This document shows positions 1 to 8,802 of a stretch of 64,000 bases of DNA, piece by piece; position 1 is the stretch's first letter; every line of letters starts with the position of its first letter. Below the pieces are notes generated by a model. The model did not search any database. It was not told the origin of the DNA and saw nothing but the letters and a program-made list of their open reading frames with translations. The stretch comes from Promethearchaeota archaeon (lineage in GTDB: Archaea > Asgardarchaeota > Lokiarchaeia > Sigynarchaeales > SOKP01). The position numbers were made by a program, and so were the translations under genes. The stretch spans positions 1 to 64,000 of the forward strand of contig SDNV01000001.1 of the NCBI GenBank assembly GCA_004524515.1, read 5' to 3'.

Positions 1-13
1 AAAAAAATATGAA

Positions 14-922
14 GTGATATTTTTGATTATTGATGCTCACTGCCATTTCTGGGAAGCGGATTTAGTCTCTGATGATTTTAAAGAAGTTTTGAATGCAATC
101 GCGAAGCAATTTAATTTTGATTATACTCTTCTCTCAAATGGTAATGCTGAAAGATTAATCAATGAAATGGACGAAGCCGGAATAGATAAGACGGTATTAC
201 TTGCCTTAGACGGAGAATTTATTTTTAGATCTAAGGTCACCTATAGGGAATATAATGATTTACTGGAAAATTACATGAAAAAATATCCCGATAGGTTTAT
301 CGGTTTTGCAGGCATAGATCCTAGAAGGGGAAAGGAGGCAATTAAGGAGTTGGAAAGATGTATAAATGATCTAGGATGTAGTGGAGTTAAGCTATGGACT
401 CTCACGGGTTTTTATCCAGATGATGTAAACTTTTATCCTTTTTACGATCGTGTAGAAGAACTTGGAGCCACTATATTATGTCACACTGGGTTGGGTCCTA
501 CTGGTACTTACCTCAAATATTGTCAACCTGTGTATGTTGATAAAGTCGCAGTAGACTTCCCAAAAATCAACTTTATATTGGCACACATGGGTGCTCCATG
601 GACTAAAGAAGCTATTGCGGTTGCAACCAAAAATCCTAATGTCTATCTTGATATTTCCGCGTGGGAGCCTCAGTTTAAAAGGGTACCATTTGCATTTTTC
701 GAAGCTCTTATAGAAGCCAAAATGTCATGTGGGATAGATAAAATACTTTTTGGTACAGATTGGCCTTTATTCACATCAATGTTATCATTAAAAGATTATG
801 TGGATGGAATTAAAAAAATGAAACTCCCCCCTCCGATGAAAATGATGGGCTTACCTGAATTTAACGAAGAGGAAAAGAATAAAATTCTTGGAGAAAACGC
901 AAAAAAACTATTTGGCTTGTAA
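14..922 (+). CDS. Amidohydrolase-2 family metal-dependent hydrolase
   Basis: TIM-barrel metal hydrolase of the amidohydrolase-2 (COG2159) type. The N-terminus carries the metal-binding HxH motif (DAHCHFW, residues about 7-13). Later strands show CHTG (about 155), AHMG (about 191) and the closing FGTDWP (about 247), where the Asp is the expected catalytic or metal ligand. At 302 residues it is the usual size. Start is GTG at 14 or TTG at 23, because the ATG at 9 runs straight into a stop. Family members are hydrolases or decarboxylases of small cyclic or aromatic acids; nothing here fixes the substrate. The gene lies at the window edge, so its upstream partners are unseen. Confidence 0.8.
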   Translation: MIFLIIDAHCHFWEADLVSDDFKEVLNAIAKQFNFDYTLLSNGNAERLINEMDEAGIDKTVLLALDGEFIFRSKVTYREYNDLLENYMKKYPDRFIGFAGIDPRRGKEAIKELERCINDLGCSGVKLWTLTGFYPDDVNFYPFYDRVEELGATILCHTGLGPTGTYLKYCQPVYVDKVAVDFPKINFILAHMGAPWTKEAIAVATKNPNVYLDISAWEPQFKRVPFAFFEALIEAKMSCGIDKILFGTDWPLFTSMLSLKDYVDGIKKMKLPPPMKMMGLPEFNEEEKNKILGENAKKLFGL

Positions 923-955
923 ACTAAATTTTAAAAATTTTTATTATTCCTTTTT

Positions 956-1798
956 TTAAAGATGCTTTTCTAACCAAATGAACATATCCTGATAAACTTG
1001 TGCTCTTCCTCGTTCATTCCAAAGTTCATGAAGAAAGCCCTCATATTCCTTATAGGTTTTATCTTCACATTTGATTTTATCAAAAAAAGCTTTAGTTTTC
1101 TTTTTATCTACCAACTTATCATCACCAGCTTGCATAATAAGAACCGGACATAAGAGTTTCTTAGCGTTTTTCATTGCCCAATTCATAGCATTATTCATTT
1201 CTGCTGCGGATTTAGTAGTAATGATCTCTAATTTTTTCTTATCGGCGATATGTTCTCTTAAAATCTTCAAATCACCTGTTAAATGACTTTGATTGATAAC
1301 CATGTCAATTGTCTTAGTCGGTGCTAATTTTGCTATCGACCCGGATAATTTTTTCGCTAACTTTTTTCCAGCAGAAATTTCTAGAGTTAAATCTAATTGG
1401 GGTGAGGATACTAATACTCCTGGTAAAGAAGGATGATTAATAGCATATATTAAACTAATTAATCCCCCAAAAGAATGGCCCATTAGGAATATTTTTTTAT
1501 TTCCTGCGGTTTTTCTGACTACATCCCAAAACAATACGATATCTTTTTGAATATGATCCATGCTCTCTATGTGCCCTTCGATATCTCCTGCATTTCTCCA
1601 ATGTCCCCTTAGATCAAAAGAAAATACAGCATATCCTTTTCCAGTTAAATATTCTGCGGGATATTTCATCCTGTCAGAATGAGTCCCCCATCCATGAATC
1701 GCAATTAAAAAAGCTTTAGTCTCACCATCAGGCTTCCAATTTTGATAAAATAATTTAGTATTTTCTCGTCCCTCAAAATATCCCGTCTCATGTTTCAT
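956..1798 (-). CDS. Alpha/beta hydrolase, monoacylglycerol-lipase-like
   Basis: Serine hydrolase of the Hydrolase_4/PldB (lysophospholipase or monoglyceride lipase) type, 280 residues. The oxyanion motif HGWG is at about 35, the nucleophile elbow GHSFGG at about 107-112 (Ser109), the acid probably lies in GDDKLVD (about 227) and the base in FLHELW (about 258). There is no signal peptide or membrane helix, so it is predicted cytosolic. It converges on the upstream amidohydrolase with a 33-nt gap. Family membership is clear; the ester substrate is inferred only from the family. Confidence 0.82.
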   Translation of the reverse strand: MKHETGYFEGRENTKLFYQNWKPDGETKAFLIAIHGWGTHSDRMKYPAEYLTGKGYAVFSFDLRGHWRNAGDIEGHIESMDHIQKDIVLFWDVVRKTAGNKKIFLMGHSFGGLISLIYAINHPSLPGVLVSSPQLDLTLEISAGKKLAKKLSGSIAKLAPTKTIDMVINQSHLTGDLKILREHIADKKKLEIITTKSAAEMNNAMNWAMKNAKKLLCPVLIMQAGDDKLVDKKKTKAFFDKIKCEDKTYKEYEGFLHELWNERGRAQVYQDMFIWLEKHL

Positions 1799-2033
1799 TT
1801 ATGTATCCTTAAAAATTGTAATTTTTGGTTAAATACACACTTTTTATTTAAGAGAAAAAATGTCTTATTTTATAATTGTGTTTAGTCCTTATTAAAGTAA
1901 TAAATTTATTCATTTTATATAAAAGAATCATCCTTTCTTTTGAGTTCCATTAGGGAAAATTTTTAATTATTACATGTATTTCTTATTAAAAAATCGTACA
2001 TCTATTTTGATTAAATAACATAGGTTCTTCTCA

Positions 2034-2633
2034 ATGAAAGAAAATAACGAAAACTGGGATACTATTAGTATTGTGATTGTTGGTCGTGGAGGGATGGGAG
2101 CTGTGACTGCTTCCGAAATAATTGCAGAGGCCGCATATTTAAGTGGGAATTTTGTGGATGTTCTTGCCTATCCCACGTTTGGAACTGAAAGAAGAGGCAC
2201 TCCAGTTCAAGCATTTGCTAAGCTTTCAAGAAAGGAAAAAATTTGGGACAGGGCCCAAATTGAACATCCGAACTGCATAATCGTGCTAGATCAAACCGTT
2301 CTAAATCAAGATATCGCAGGTTCATTAGAAAAGGATGGAATTTTAATTATAAATTCTGATAAAGAACCTACCTTCTTTGCAGATAAATTTAATCTGCCTA
2401 AAAGCATTAAAATCATCGTAGCAGATATAAATAAATTGGCGTTAGAAAGAGGATTAATCATTGATGGAGCTCCCATGGTGAACACTCCGATTTTAGGTCT
2501 GCTTTCTCGTTCCTTAAGAGAACTTAGCTTAGATAATATAAATAAAGTGGTTCAGAAAAGGATGAATGATGAAATAGCTAAATTAAACATAGAATTAATC
2601 GAAGAAGGATTTAAATTAGCAAAAACGTTATAG
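2034..2633 (+). CDS. porG: Pyruvate:ferredoxin oxidoreductase, gamma subunit
   Basis: Gamma subunit of an archaeal four-subunit 2-oxoacid:ferredoxin oxidoreductase, which makes acetyl-CoA, CO2 and reduced ferredoxin from pyruvate and CoA. The family opening is present: GRGGMGAVTASEI at about 17-29, then AYPTFGTERRGTPVQAF at about 47-63, typical of POR/VOR gamma domains. Length 199 is normal. The order gamma-delta-alpha-beta matches archaeal por clusters, but here porG is separated from porD by 226 nt containing AT-rich sequence, so it may have its own promoter or read through. Pyruvate specificity is inferred from the alpha subunit. Confidence 0.9.
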   Translation: MKENNENWDTISIVIVGRGGMGAVTASEIIAEAAYLSGNFVDVLAYPTFGTERRGTPVQAFAKLSRKEKIWDRAQIEHPNCIIVLDQTVLNQDIAGSLEKDGILIINSDKEPTFFADKFNLPKSIKIIVADINKLALERGLIIDGAPMVNTPILGLLSRSLRELSLDNINKVVQKRMNDEIAKLNIELIEEGFKLAKTL

Positions 2634-2859
2634 TGTTAATTTATGAGTCTTCATTCTTCTCTTTATTAAACTCTTAAGAGTAAGGAACTCCTAATTTTAC
2701 CTAAAACCATGGTAAACCTAAAAATTTTTTAATATTAAGGAGGATTATAATAAAGATTTTCTATTTTCTATAAATATCTTTTTAATAATAATAAAAAGAA
2801 TTTTATTTCAAGATTTATTAATTCCTTTAATATTTGAATAGTCTAATTTAGTTGATACT

Positions 2860-3159
2860 ATGAAGGATTTAAAAAAAGATTATCAAAAGATTTTAGCTTC
2901 GGTTCAGAAACCTGTGAAAGGTGAAGCTGGGAAAACAGGAACATGGAGTAACCTAAAACCCGTAATTAATTTAGAAGTATGTATTCCTGCTAAATCTGGG
3001 AAAGCCGCATGTTTTAATTGTTGGCTCTATTGTCCAGAAGCTGTCGTATCGAGGACGATTCCTCCAGAAATAGAGTTGGAATATTGCAAGGGATGTGGAA
3101 TTTGTATGGAGGAATGTCCTGTAAATGCTATCACAATGGTAGAGGTGAAATCTGAATGA
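2860..3159 (+). CDS. porD: Pyruvate:ferredoxin oxidoreductase, delta (ferredoxin) subunit
   Basis: Small 2[4Fe-4S] ferredoxin-like subunit (99 residues) that carries electrons out of the POR complex. An N-terminal part with TGTWSNLKPV is typical of PorD. The first cluster ligands are a spaced Cys set (VCIP, then CFNCWLYCP at about 52-60) and the second is the standard CKGCGICMEECP at about 76-87. Its TGA stop overlaps the porA ATG as ATGA, which indicates translational coupling. It sits between porG and porA as in other archaea. Confidence 0.92.
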   Translation: MKDLKKDYQKILASVQKPVKGEAGKTGTWSNLKPVINLEVCIPAKSGKAACFNCWLYCPEAVVSRTIPPEIELEYCKGCGICMEECPVNAITMVEVKSE

Positions 3160-4418
3160 CTCAAGCTAAAATAACAGAAAAAGAGAAAGATATTAGAATC
3201 TTAACGGGAAATCACGCTGCAGCTCATGCCTTCAGGCAGGCCAGAGTAGGCGTAGTATCCGCTTATCCTATCACCCCTCAAAGTCCGGTAGTTGAAAAAA
3301 TCTCAGAATTCATCGATGAAGGAAAGTTGAAAGCTAAATTTTTGATGGTGGAATCTGAACATTCCGCTGCCGCAGCTTGTTGTGCAGCTTCGGCTACAGG
3401 TTCAAGAGTTGGTACAGCAACTTCTGCGCATGGTCTTATGCTTATGTATGAAATGTTACCTTGGGCCTCGGGAACAAGATTACCTATCGTAATAAATTTA
3501 GCTACCAGAAGTTGTGGCGCTCCATGGAGTATCTGGGATGATCATTCCGATTTTATTACAGTGAGAGATGTGGGATGGATTCAATTTATGTGCGAAGATA
3601 ATCAAGAGATTTATGATACCAATTTCCAAGCTTTTAAAATCGCCGAAGATCCAAGGGTATATCTCCCTACTATAGTCGCATATGACGGGTATTTATTATC
3701 TCACACCATGATGCCGGTGCAATTAGAAACTCAAGAAGATATTGATGAATTTTTACCACCACTAAAACATCATATAAATCTCTCCGATTTATCCCAAATT
3801 AAGGGTGTAGGGCCTGTTACTACTCCTAACATCATAAAAAGAGAAGAGGGTACAGCTCCGGGTTATTATGAATTTAGATATGCGTTACAGAAATCATTAG
3901 AAAATTCAATAGACATAATAAGAGAAGTAAATGACCAATTTGCTCAAAAATTTGGAAGGTCCTATGGGAATGGTTTATTTAAAACCTATAAAACAGAGGA
4001 TGCAGACACCATAATTTTTGCGATGGGTTCAGTTTCCGCCCAAGCAAGAACGGTAATTGCTAAACTTCGAGCTGAAGGGCTCAAAATAGGGTTAGTCACT
4101 TTAAAATTATTTAGGCCTTTTCCGGTAAAATTTTTAAGAGAATTTTTCAAAGATAAAAAGAATATTGTAGTTTTTGACAGAGCAATTGGCTATGGCTATG
4201 AAGGGGTTTTGTGTTATGAATTAAAGGCAGCTCTTTATGGTTTGCCAAATCCTCCTTTTATTAAAGGATTTATAGTGGGCTTGGGAGGAAGAGATGTCAA
4301 AGGTGAGCATATTATAAAAGGAGTACATAGAGCTATTGAATTATCCAAAAAAGGAGAGATTTCTTATGAAACAGAATATTTTGGTTTACAACTGGATGAG
4401 TTAGATTTCTTAGATTAA
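3156..4418 (+). CDS. porA: Pyruvate:ferredoxin oxidoreductase, alpha subunit
   Basis: Alpha subunit (420 residues) with the pyrimidine-binding domain of the TPP enzyme and a C-terminal transketolase-C-like domain. AYPITPQSPVVEKI (about 36-49) and the ESEHSAAAACCAAS stretch (about 69-82) are standard. The segment around RSCGAPWSIWDDHSD (about 124-138) followed by RDVGWIQ and DGYLLSH is close to the PorA rather than KorA pattern, which supports pyruvate as substrate. The start overlaps the porD stop by 4 nt; porB follows after 15 nt. The complex is cytosolic and reduces ferredoxin. Confidence 0.92.
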   Translation: MTQAKITEKEKDIRILTGNHAAAHAFRQARVGVVSAYPITPQSPVVEKISEFIDEGKLKAKFLMVESEHSAAAACCAASATGSRVGTATSAHGLMLMYEMLPWASGTRLPIVINLATRSCGAPWSIWDDHSDFITVRDVGWIQFMCEDNQEIYDTNFQAFKIAEDPRVYLPTIVAYDGYLLSHTMMPVQLETQEDIDEFLPPLKHHINLSDLSQIKGVGPVTTPNIIKREEGTAPGYYEFRYALQKSLENSIDIIREVNDQFAQKFGRSYGNGLFKTYKTEDADTIIFAMGSVSAQARTVIAKLRAEGLKIGLVTLKLFRPFPVKFLREFFKDKKNIVVFDRAIGYGYEGVLCYELKAALYGLPNPPFIKGFIVGLGGRDVKGEHIIKGVHRAIELSKKGEISYETEYFGLQLDELDFLD

Positions 4419-4433
4419 TGGAGGGATAAAAAA

Positions 4434-5333
4434 ATGGTTAATATAATGGATGTTAACGAGGAGGAATATATATATCCCGGGACGAGAATGTGTTCGGGGT
4501 GTGCTATGGCATTAATTTATCGGTTTGCACTTAAAGCTCTAGGACCAAAAACATTATTGACGGTACCTGCTTCCTGTCTTACCGTACTTCATGGGATGCA
4601 AGGCTTTTGTACTACAAAAGTTTCTGTGCTTCATACTCCATTTGCTACAACAGGGGCCTCTGCCTCGGGTATTGTAGCCTCGTTAGAAGAAAAAGGTTTA
4701 GCGGATGAGATATGTGTTGTGGCATTCGCAGGAGATGGCGGTACGGCGGATATAGGTATTCAGGCTCTCAGTGGTGCTGTGGAGAGAGGAACTAATTTTA
4801 TTTACGCTTGTTATGATAATGAAGCTTACATGAATACTGGAGTTCAAAGGAGCGGTTCGACTCCATTTGGTGCTTCTACAGCGACAACTCCTGGTGGGAA
4901 GATAAGACCAAAGAAGAATATGCCAAAAATATTAGAAGCTCATGGAATTGCATATGTAGCCACTGCTAATGGGTCTTATCCGCTTGATTTATATGAAAAA
5001 TTTCAAAAAGCACGCGATATAAAAGGAGCTAAGTATATACACATTTTATCGGCATGTCCCCCTGGATGGGGATATGATCCTAAAGATTCAATAAAAATAG
5101 GCCGATTAGCCACTGAAACTGGTTTTTGGCCTTTATATGAAGTAATCAATGGAAAATTTACCTTATCAAAAGAAAGTAAAAAACACCTAGATCCTTCAAA
5201 AAGAAAACCTATTGAAGAATATTTGAAAACTCAAAAAAGATTTAAACATATTACTCAAAAACAAATTGAAGAATATCAGAGATATATTGAAGATCTATGG
5301 AAAGAGCTTAAGATGAGAACCGAATCTCAATAA
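4434..5333 (+). CDS. porB: Pyruvate:ferredoxin oxidoreductase, beta subunit
   Basis: Beta subunit (299 residues) that binds the TPP diphosphate and the proximal [4Fe-4S] cluster. CSGCAMA (about 20-26) provides cluster cysteines. The TPP motif is GDGGTADIG (about 100-108), followed by YACYDNEAYMNTGVQRSG, very typical of PorB. A strong GGAGG ribosome-binding site about 9 nt upstream supports the ATG at 4434. It is the last gene of porDAB and is followed by T-rich sequence (5386-5393) that could end the transcript. Confidence 0.92.
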   Translation: MVNIMDVNEEEYIYPGTRMCSGCAMALIYRFALKALGPKTLLTVPASCLTVLHGMQGFCTTKVSVLHTPFATTGASASGIVASLEEKGLADEICVVAFAGDGGTADIGIQALSGAVERGTNFIYACYDNEAYMNTGVQRSGSTPFGASTATTPGGKIRPKKNMPKILEAHGIAYVATANGSYPLDLYEKFQKARDIKGAKYIHILSACPPGWGYDPKDSIKIGRLATETGFWPLYEVINGKFTLSKESKKHLDPSKRKPIEEYLKTQKRFKHITQKQIEEYQRYIEDLWKELKMRTESQ

Positions 5334-5385
5334 GTTATTTCTTCTTAATTTTAATGGTTTTTTGAATTTATATTTTTTACATGCC

Positions 5386-5393
5386 TTTTTTTT
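5386..5393 (+). terminator. Oligo-T tract after porDAB
   Basis: A run of eight T residues about 55 nt downstream of the porB stop, within a generally T-rich stretch (5343-5400). Archaeal transcription commonly ends at U-rich tracts without a stem. No hairpin precedes it. The assignment is tentative because the whole spacer is AT-rich. Confidence 0.35.
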
Positions 5394-5452
5394 CTTGTTA
5401 TCCTTTATCCTAATAAATAAATAAATTGAAACGGAAAAATATTTGAAGATCA

Positions 5453-6232
5453 ATGTTACGAGCTTATGTGTATAACGAGGAAAAGAAAGTTTGGCTTGAG
5501 GAAGAATCCTTATTATTGCATGATCTTTGCGCAATATTAGATGAGGATGATAAAATTCTTTATTTATGGAAAGGGCCAAAGAGTTCTTCACAATTACTTG
5601 ATAAAGGATATAAACAAATTAAGGATTTATTATCAAATTACCCTAATGTGAATATTGAATTGATAACGATTAAAAAAAAGATTCCCCCTAACATTAAAGA
5701 TAAAATTGACACAATGTTAGCCTCAATTGAAACTGAGGATGATATATTTTTGCAATTTTCTAGAAGATCTACTATTAGGCTATTCTTTTTAATGTCATTA
5801 TCTATTTTTACTTTGTCCTTCTTTTCGCTCTGGAATGTTGTAAGATACTTTAGCATATTTGATTGGAATGGAAATGTTGTTTTAAATCCAAAACAATATG
5901 AGACGTGGATTAACATATCAAAAATATTAGCTATTCTCTCTCTCATTTTCTTTATAGTCAATGTTGGTATTGGAATCGTGGAATATGAACATCAGGTCAT
6001 AATTTTCTCAGCTATTGGAATAATTGTGTGTATAGGAATTATATTATATCTTAACCAAGGAATATATCTATTCCTATTTCAAGAAAGGTCTAGCTCATCC
6101 TTTTATATCATTGCTCAATCTGACATCAATTGGTTCTGTATTTTCATAACATCTGCATTATTGATTTATTTAGTTCCTAACTGCTATAAATTCATAGTGT
6201 TTTTAAGAAAGTATGGAGAGTATCTTTTTTGA
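5453..6232 (+). CDS. Gelsolin-like domain fused to four membrane helices
   Basis: Protein of 259 residues. Residues 1-62 resemble a gelsolin/villin repeat: a hydrophobic strand with an acidic residue (LLLHDLCAILDED), then KILYLWKGPKSS followed by an amphipathic helix. This is the pattern in which gelsolins have EIFVWxGxxSS. The rest is membrane protein with helices at about 108-130, 153-176, 181-209 and 225-252. There is no signal peptide, so the gelsolin-like part is predicted cytosolic. Asgard archaea are known to encode gelsolin-domain actin regulators, but the assignment here rests on pattern recognition only. It could link an actin-like system to the membrane. The domain call is moderate; the membrane topology is clear. 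Confidence 0.5.
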   Translation: MLRAYVYNEEKKVWLEEESLLLHDLCAILDEDDKILYLWKGPKSSSQLLDKGYKQIKDLLSNYPNVNIELITIKKKIPPNIKDKIDTMLASIETEDDIFLQFSRRSTIRLFFLMSLSIFTLSFFSLWNVVRYFSIFDWNGNVVLNPKQYETWINISKILAILSLIFFIVNVGIGIVEYEHQVIIFSAIGIIVCIGIILYLNQGIYLFLFQERSSSSFYIIAQSDINWFCIFITSALLIYLVPNCYKFIVFLRKYGEYLF

Positions 6233-6291
6233 TACTTCAATTTTTCTATTTATAATTTAGATTAAAACTCGTTTCTATCATTCAATAAATC

Positions 6292-6298
6292 TTTTAAA
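6292..6298 (+). promoter_or_regulatory. TATA box for RIO2 kinase gene
   Basis: TTTTAAA within the wider CTTTTAAAGT at 6291-6300. Its centre is about 26 nt upstream of the ATT at 6321. In archaea transcription begins about 25 nt after the TATA centre, so the message would begin at or next to that codon (a leaderless mRNA). Confidence 0.4.
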
Positions 6299-6320
6299 GT
6301 AACAAAATTACAATTACTTT

Positions 6321-7223
6321 ATTGAAGCAGCAAAACTACTTACGGATCTTGATAAAGAGGATTTAAGAATCCTCCAAGCAATTGAAATTGGAATGAAGAG
6401 ATCAGAATTCGTTAAAATCAACGATATTAAATTCTATGCTCGATATAAAATTGAAGAAACTCTTTATCGGTTGAAAAAAGTCCATAAATTAGATTTAATC
6501 ATTCGAAATTCTTCTAAAAGCGAAATTGGGTATACTCTCAACTCTATTGGATATGATTTATTAGCGTTGCATACCTTAGTCGAGAAGAATATCATAAGTC
6601 AATTAGGTCCATTAATAGGAAAAGGAAAAGAATCTGATGTGTACAGTTGTATGGATGATAAGGAGAATATATACGCCCTTAAAGTTTATCGCATCGGCAG
6701 AACCAGCTTTAAAAATGTGAGAAAATATAGAAATATCATCGGGGAGAGGGGTCATTTCTCTTGGCTCTATGTTAATAGACTTGCGGCTAAAAAAGAGTAT
6801 GAAGCTTTAAAAAAAATTTATGATCTAAATTTAAATACTCCAAAACCGATTGGCTCTAATCGACATATTATCGTAATGGAATACCTTAGAGGGAAGGAAT
6901 TAGTCTACTACAAAGATATTGATGATCCGAACTATATTTTCAAAAAAATAATTGATCAAATAAGAATCATTTATCAAAAAGCAAATATGATTCACGGAGA
7001 TCTGGGCGAATTCAACATTGTGGTGGATGAGATTGGGAATATATTAATAATAGATTGGATGCAATGGATTTCAGGAGATCATCCAAATGCCCATAAAATT
7101 CTGAAAAGAGATATTGAGAACTTATGCGTTTATTTTGAAAAAAAATTTAACATTAAGACCGATGCAAAAGAGATCTTATCTGGTTTTTATCAAAAGAAAA
7201 AAAAAAGATTCTTATTCTTTTAG
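6321..7223 (+). CDS. rio2: RIO2-type serine protein kinase (ATT start inferred)
   Basis: Atypical kinase of the RIO2 family, which acts in small-subunit ribosome maturation. An N-terminal winged helix is followed by the kinase lobe: GKGKESDVY (ATP loop), ALKVYRIGRTSF, catalytic HGDLGEFN (about 223-230) and metal-binding IIDWMQW (about 241), then HPNA as in other RIO2 proteins. The first ATG (6393) lies inside the conserved winged helix: the upstream codons read LTDLDKEDLRILQAIEIGM, matching the RIO2 N-terminus. No ATG, GTG or TTG exists in frame between that point and the stop at 6300, so ATT at 6321 is inferred as start. The 3' end overlaps the convergent methyltransferase by 12 nt. Confidence 0.85.
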   Translation: MEAAKLLTDLDKEDLRILQAIEIGMKRSEFVKINDIKFYARYKIEETLYRLKKVHKLDLIIRNSSKSEIGYTLNSIGYDLLALHTLVEKNIISQLGPLIGKGKESDVYSCMDDKENIYALKVYRIGRTSFKNVRKYRNIIGERGHFSWLYVNRLAAKKEYEALKKIYDLNLNTPKPIGSNRHIIVMEYLRGKELVYYKDIDDPNYIFKKIIDQIRIIYQKANMIHGDLGEFNIVVDEIGNILIIDWMQWISGDHPNAHKILKRDIENLCVYFEKKFNIKTDAKEILSGFYQKKKKRFLFF

Positions 7224-7817
7224 AGCCGTTCCTTTGAATATAATATCTTCAATGAATTCTTTATTGATAATTTCCATATTTTTTAATGAAGATTGCAACC
7301 TTGATTTGAACTTTTTTAGGTCGAGTGTTTTTTTTAAAACAGAAAGGTAGACCTCTGCTTCTGGTCTTACTACTCGAAAGGATTCTTTTAAACCTTTAAA
7401 AATATTGGGTAAATTTTGTAAAGAAGTAAATGAAAACAATGAATGAAGAGTATTATCTCTAATTGGTAAATTCTCTAAATCGGATAATATAAGGTGAACC
7501 CGTTTTTTGATATGGGAACTCTTTTGATTAAATTTCGATTGGAATTTCTTTAACATATTGGATGAAATATCTGTAGCGATATAATGATAATTCGCAACAA
7601 AATTTTGTTCAGAAGAGTTCAAAATATAATCAAACAATAAACCTGTACCACATCCCGCATCCATGATAATCTGGTTGCTTAGTTCAAAATTTTTAAAAAC
7701 AAGTTTGTATTTTTCATGCTGAATTTTTATATATCGTTTATCATAGAAATCTGAAGTTAAATTATAGTTCTTAATAATTTCTTGTTTCTTTCTTTTCTTA
7801 TCAGTATTCTTCTTCAT
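7212..7817 (-). CDS. Class I SAM-dependent methyltransferase
   Basis: Methyltransferase of 201 residues in the UbiE/Methyltransf_11 style. Motif I is MDAGCGTGLLFDY (about 52-64), followed by an acidic post-I region (IATDISSNML) and a motif around LSDLENLPIRDN and LFSFTSLQNLP. The N-terminus is lysine-rich. The substrate cannot be read from sequence. It converges on the RIO2 gene with overlapping 3' ends (12 nt), and it stands alone otherwise. Confidence 0.78.
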   Translation of the reverse strand: MKKNTDKKRKKQEIIKNYNLTSDFYDKRYIKIQHEKYKLVFKNFELSNQIIMDAGCGTGLLFDYILNSSEQNFVANYHYIATDISSNMLKKFQSKFNQKSSHIKKRVHLILSDLENLPIRDNTLHSLFSFTSLQNLPNIFKGLKESFRVVRPEAEVYLSVLKKTLDLKKFKSRLQSSLKNMEIINKEFIEDIIFKGTALKE

Positions 7818-7958
7818 TTTTTATATGAAATAAAAAATAAATATTAATTCAAAAAAAAAATTGACATTTACCATAAGTTTTAATTTTAAAAAGATTTTCT
7901 TTAAATTAATTATTTTATAATAATAATAAATTTGTTTGATTCAAGGTTACCAAATAAT

Positions 7959-8219
7959 ATGTCTAAAAATAATTCACAGCAAAGATCTAAAAATCCTTTA
8001 CATATCCTCCAAAACGCTCAAAAAAGTAAAATTTTGTTGAGATTAAAAGATGGTACGGAATATCGAGGAATCTTAAAGGAAATTGACGCTTATATGAATA
8101 TGATTTTAGAAGATGCCACGGAAATAATGGACGGATCCCCTGTGGCGAAATATAACGAAATTTTTATCAGAGGCAACAATCTTTTGTTCGTTAAGCCTGA
8201 TGCAAGTGAAATCTACTAA
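7959..8219 (+). CDS. Sm-like (LSm) RNA-binding protein
   Basis: Archaeal Sm-like protein, 86 residues from the ATG at 7959. Sm1 is visible as KILLRLKDGTEYRGILKEIDAYMNMIL, and Sm2 as IFIRGNNLLFVKP, with the Asn-Met of loop 3 and the Arg-Gly of loop 5 expected to bind oligo-U. A TTG at 7932 would add nine residues, but the ATG begins a typical charged tail (MSKNNSQQRSKN). Such proteins form hexa- or heptameric rings in RNA metabolism. The spacer that follows contains a short TTTC repeat near 8250. Confidence 0.88.
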   Translation: MSKNNSQQRSKNPLHILQNAQKSKILLRLKDGTEYRGILKEIDAYMNMILEDATEIMDGSPVAKYNEIFIRGNNLLFVKPDASEIY

Positions 8220-8382
8220 AATCGGGCAGAATAAATATTTTTATTGGTGTTCTTTCTTTCTTTCTAATTTAATATTCATATCATTTGCTTTAAAAAGAAT
8301 GACAATTTTTTTTTAAATTCAAAAATCCACTCTATCTAATAGTTAAACCTATTTATGATGGAAAATTGAGATATTTTGGAGA

Positions 8383-8802
8383 ATGAGGATTTCAGTTGTC
8401 GGTTATGGGACATTTATAACACAGGGGTATTGGAAGAATAAAAATAATGTGGAAGTATGCCTTGTAAATAATTTCATTAGAATCTTTCCAAAAAATAGCT
8501 GGTTTCCATTTATATTACCTTTAAGAAAATCTTCTTTTTGGGCTTTAAAGTTTGAAGTCACAGAGGCACAATTGAAAGAATTGGATTATTATGAGAGTAT
8601 TGAATCTGGGTTATTTGAACGGAGTGAAACAGAGATCGTGTTAAAAAATACCAAAACAATAAAAGCCATTATTTATATTCCAAGTAAAAAAACAATTGAA
8701 TCTCTCAATTTGAAACCTGAAACAGATCTAAATGATAGATGGAAAGAGGAAATCAAAAAAAATCCTGAGCTTGTCTCGAAATTTCCAGAACTTGTTTTAT
8801 AA
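8383..8802 (+). CDS. AIG2/gamma-glutamylcyclotransferase-like protein
   Basis: Protein of 139 residues with the AIG2/GGCT fold signature: a short beta strand VVGYGTFI in place of the usual YGTL/YGSN start, then FWALKFEVTEAQLKELDYYESIE, the canonical segment that precedes the catalytic acid region. In this family a Glu catalyses cyclisation of gamma-glutamyl groups; the motif LDYYE is compatible. The actual substrate is unknown. Its TAA is part of TTATAA at 8797-8802, which is also the stop of the opposite-strand phosphatase. Confidence 0.65.
   Translation: MRISVVGYGTFITQGYWKNKNNVEVCLVNNFIRIFPKNSWFPFILPLRKSSFWALKFEVTEAQLKELDYYESIESGLFERSETEIVLKNTKTIKAIIYIPSKKTIESLNLKPETDLNDRWKEEIKKNPELVSKFPELVL

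Noticed and set aside
2738..2790. Strong AAGGAGG without a normal gene
   Set aside because: The only in-frame reading after the site (starting ATA) stops after seven codons, so no gene is supported between porG and porD.
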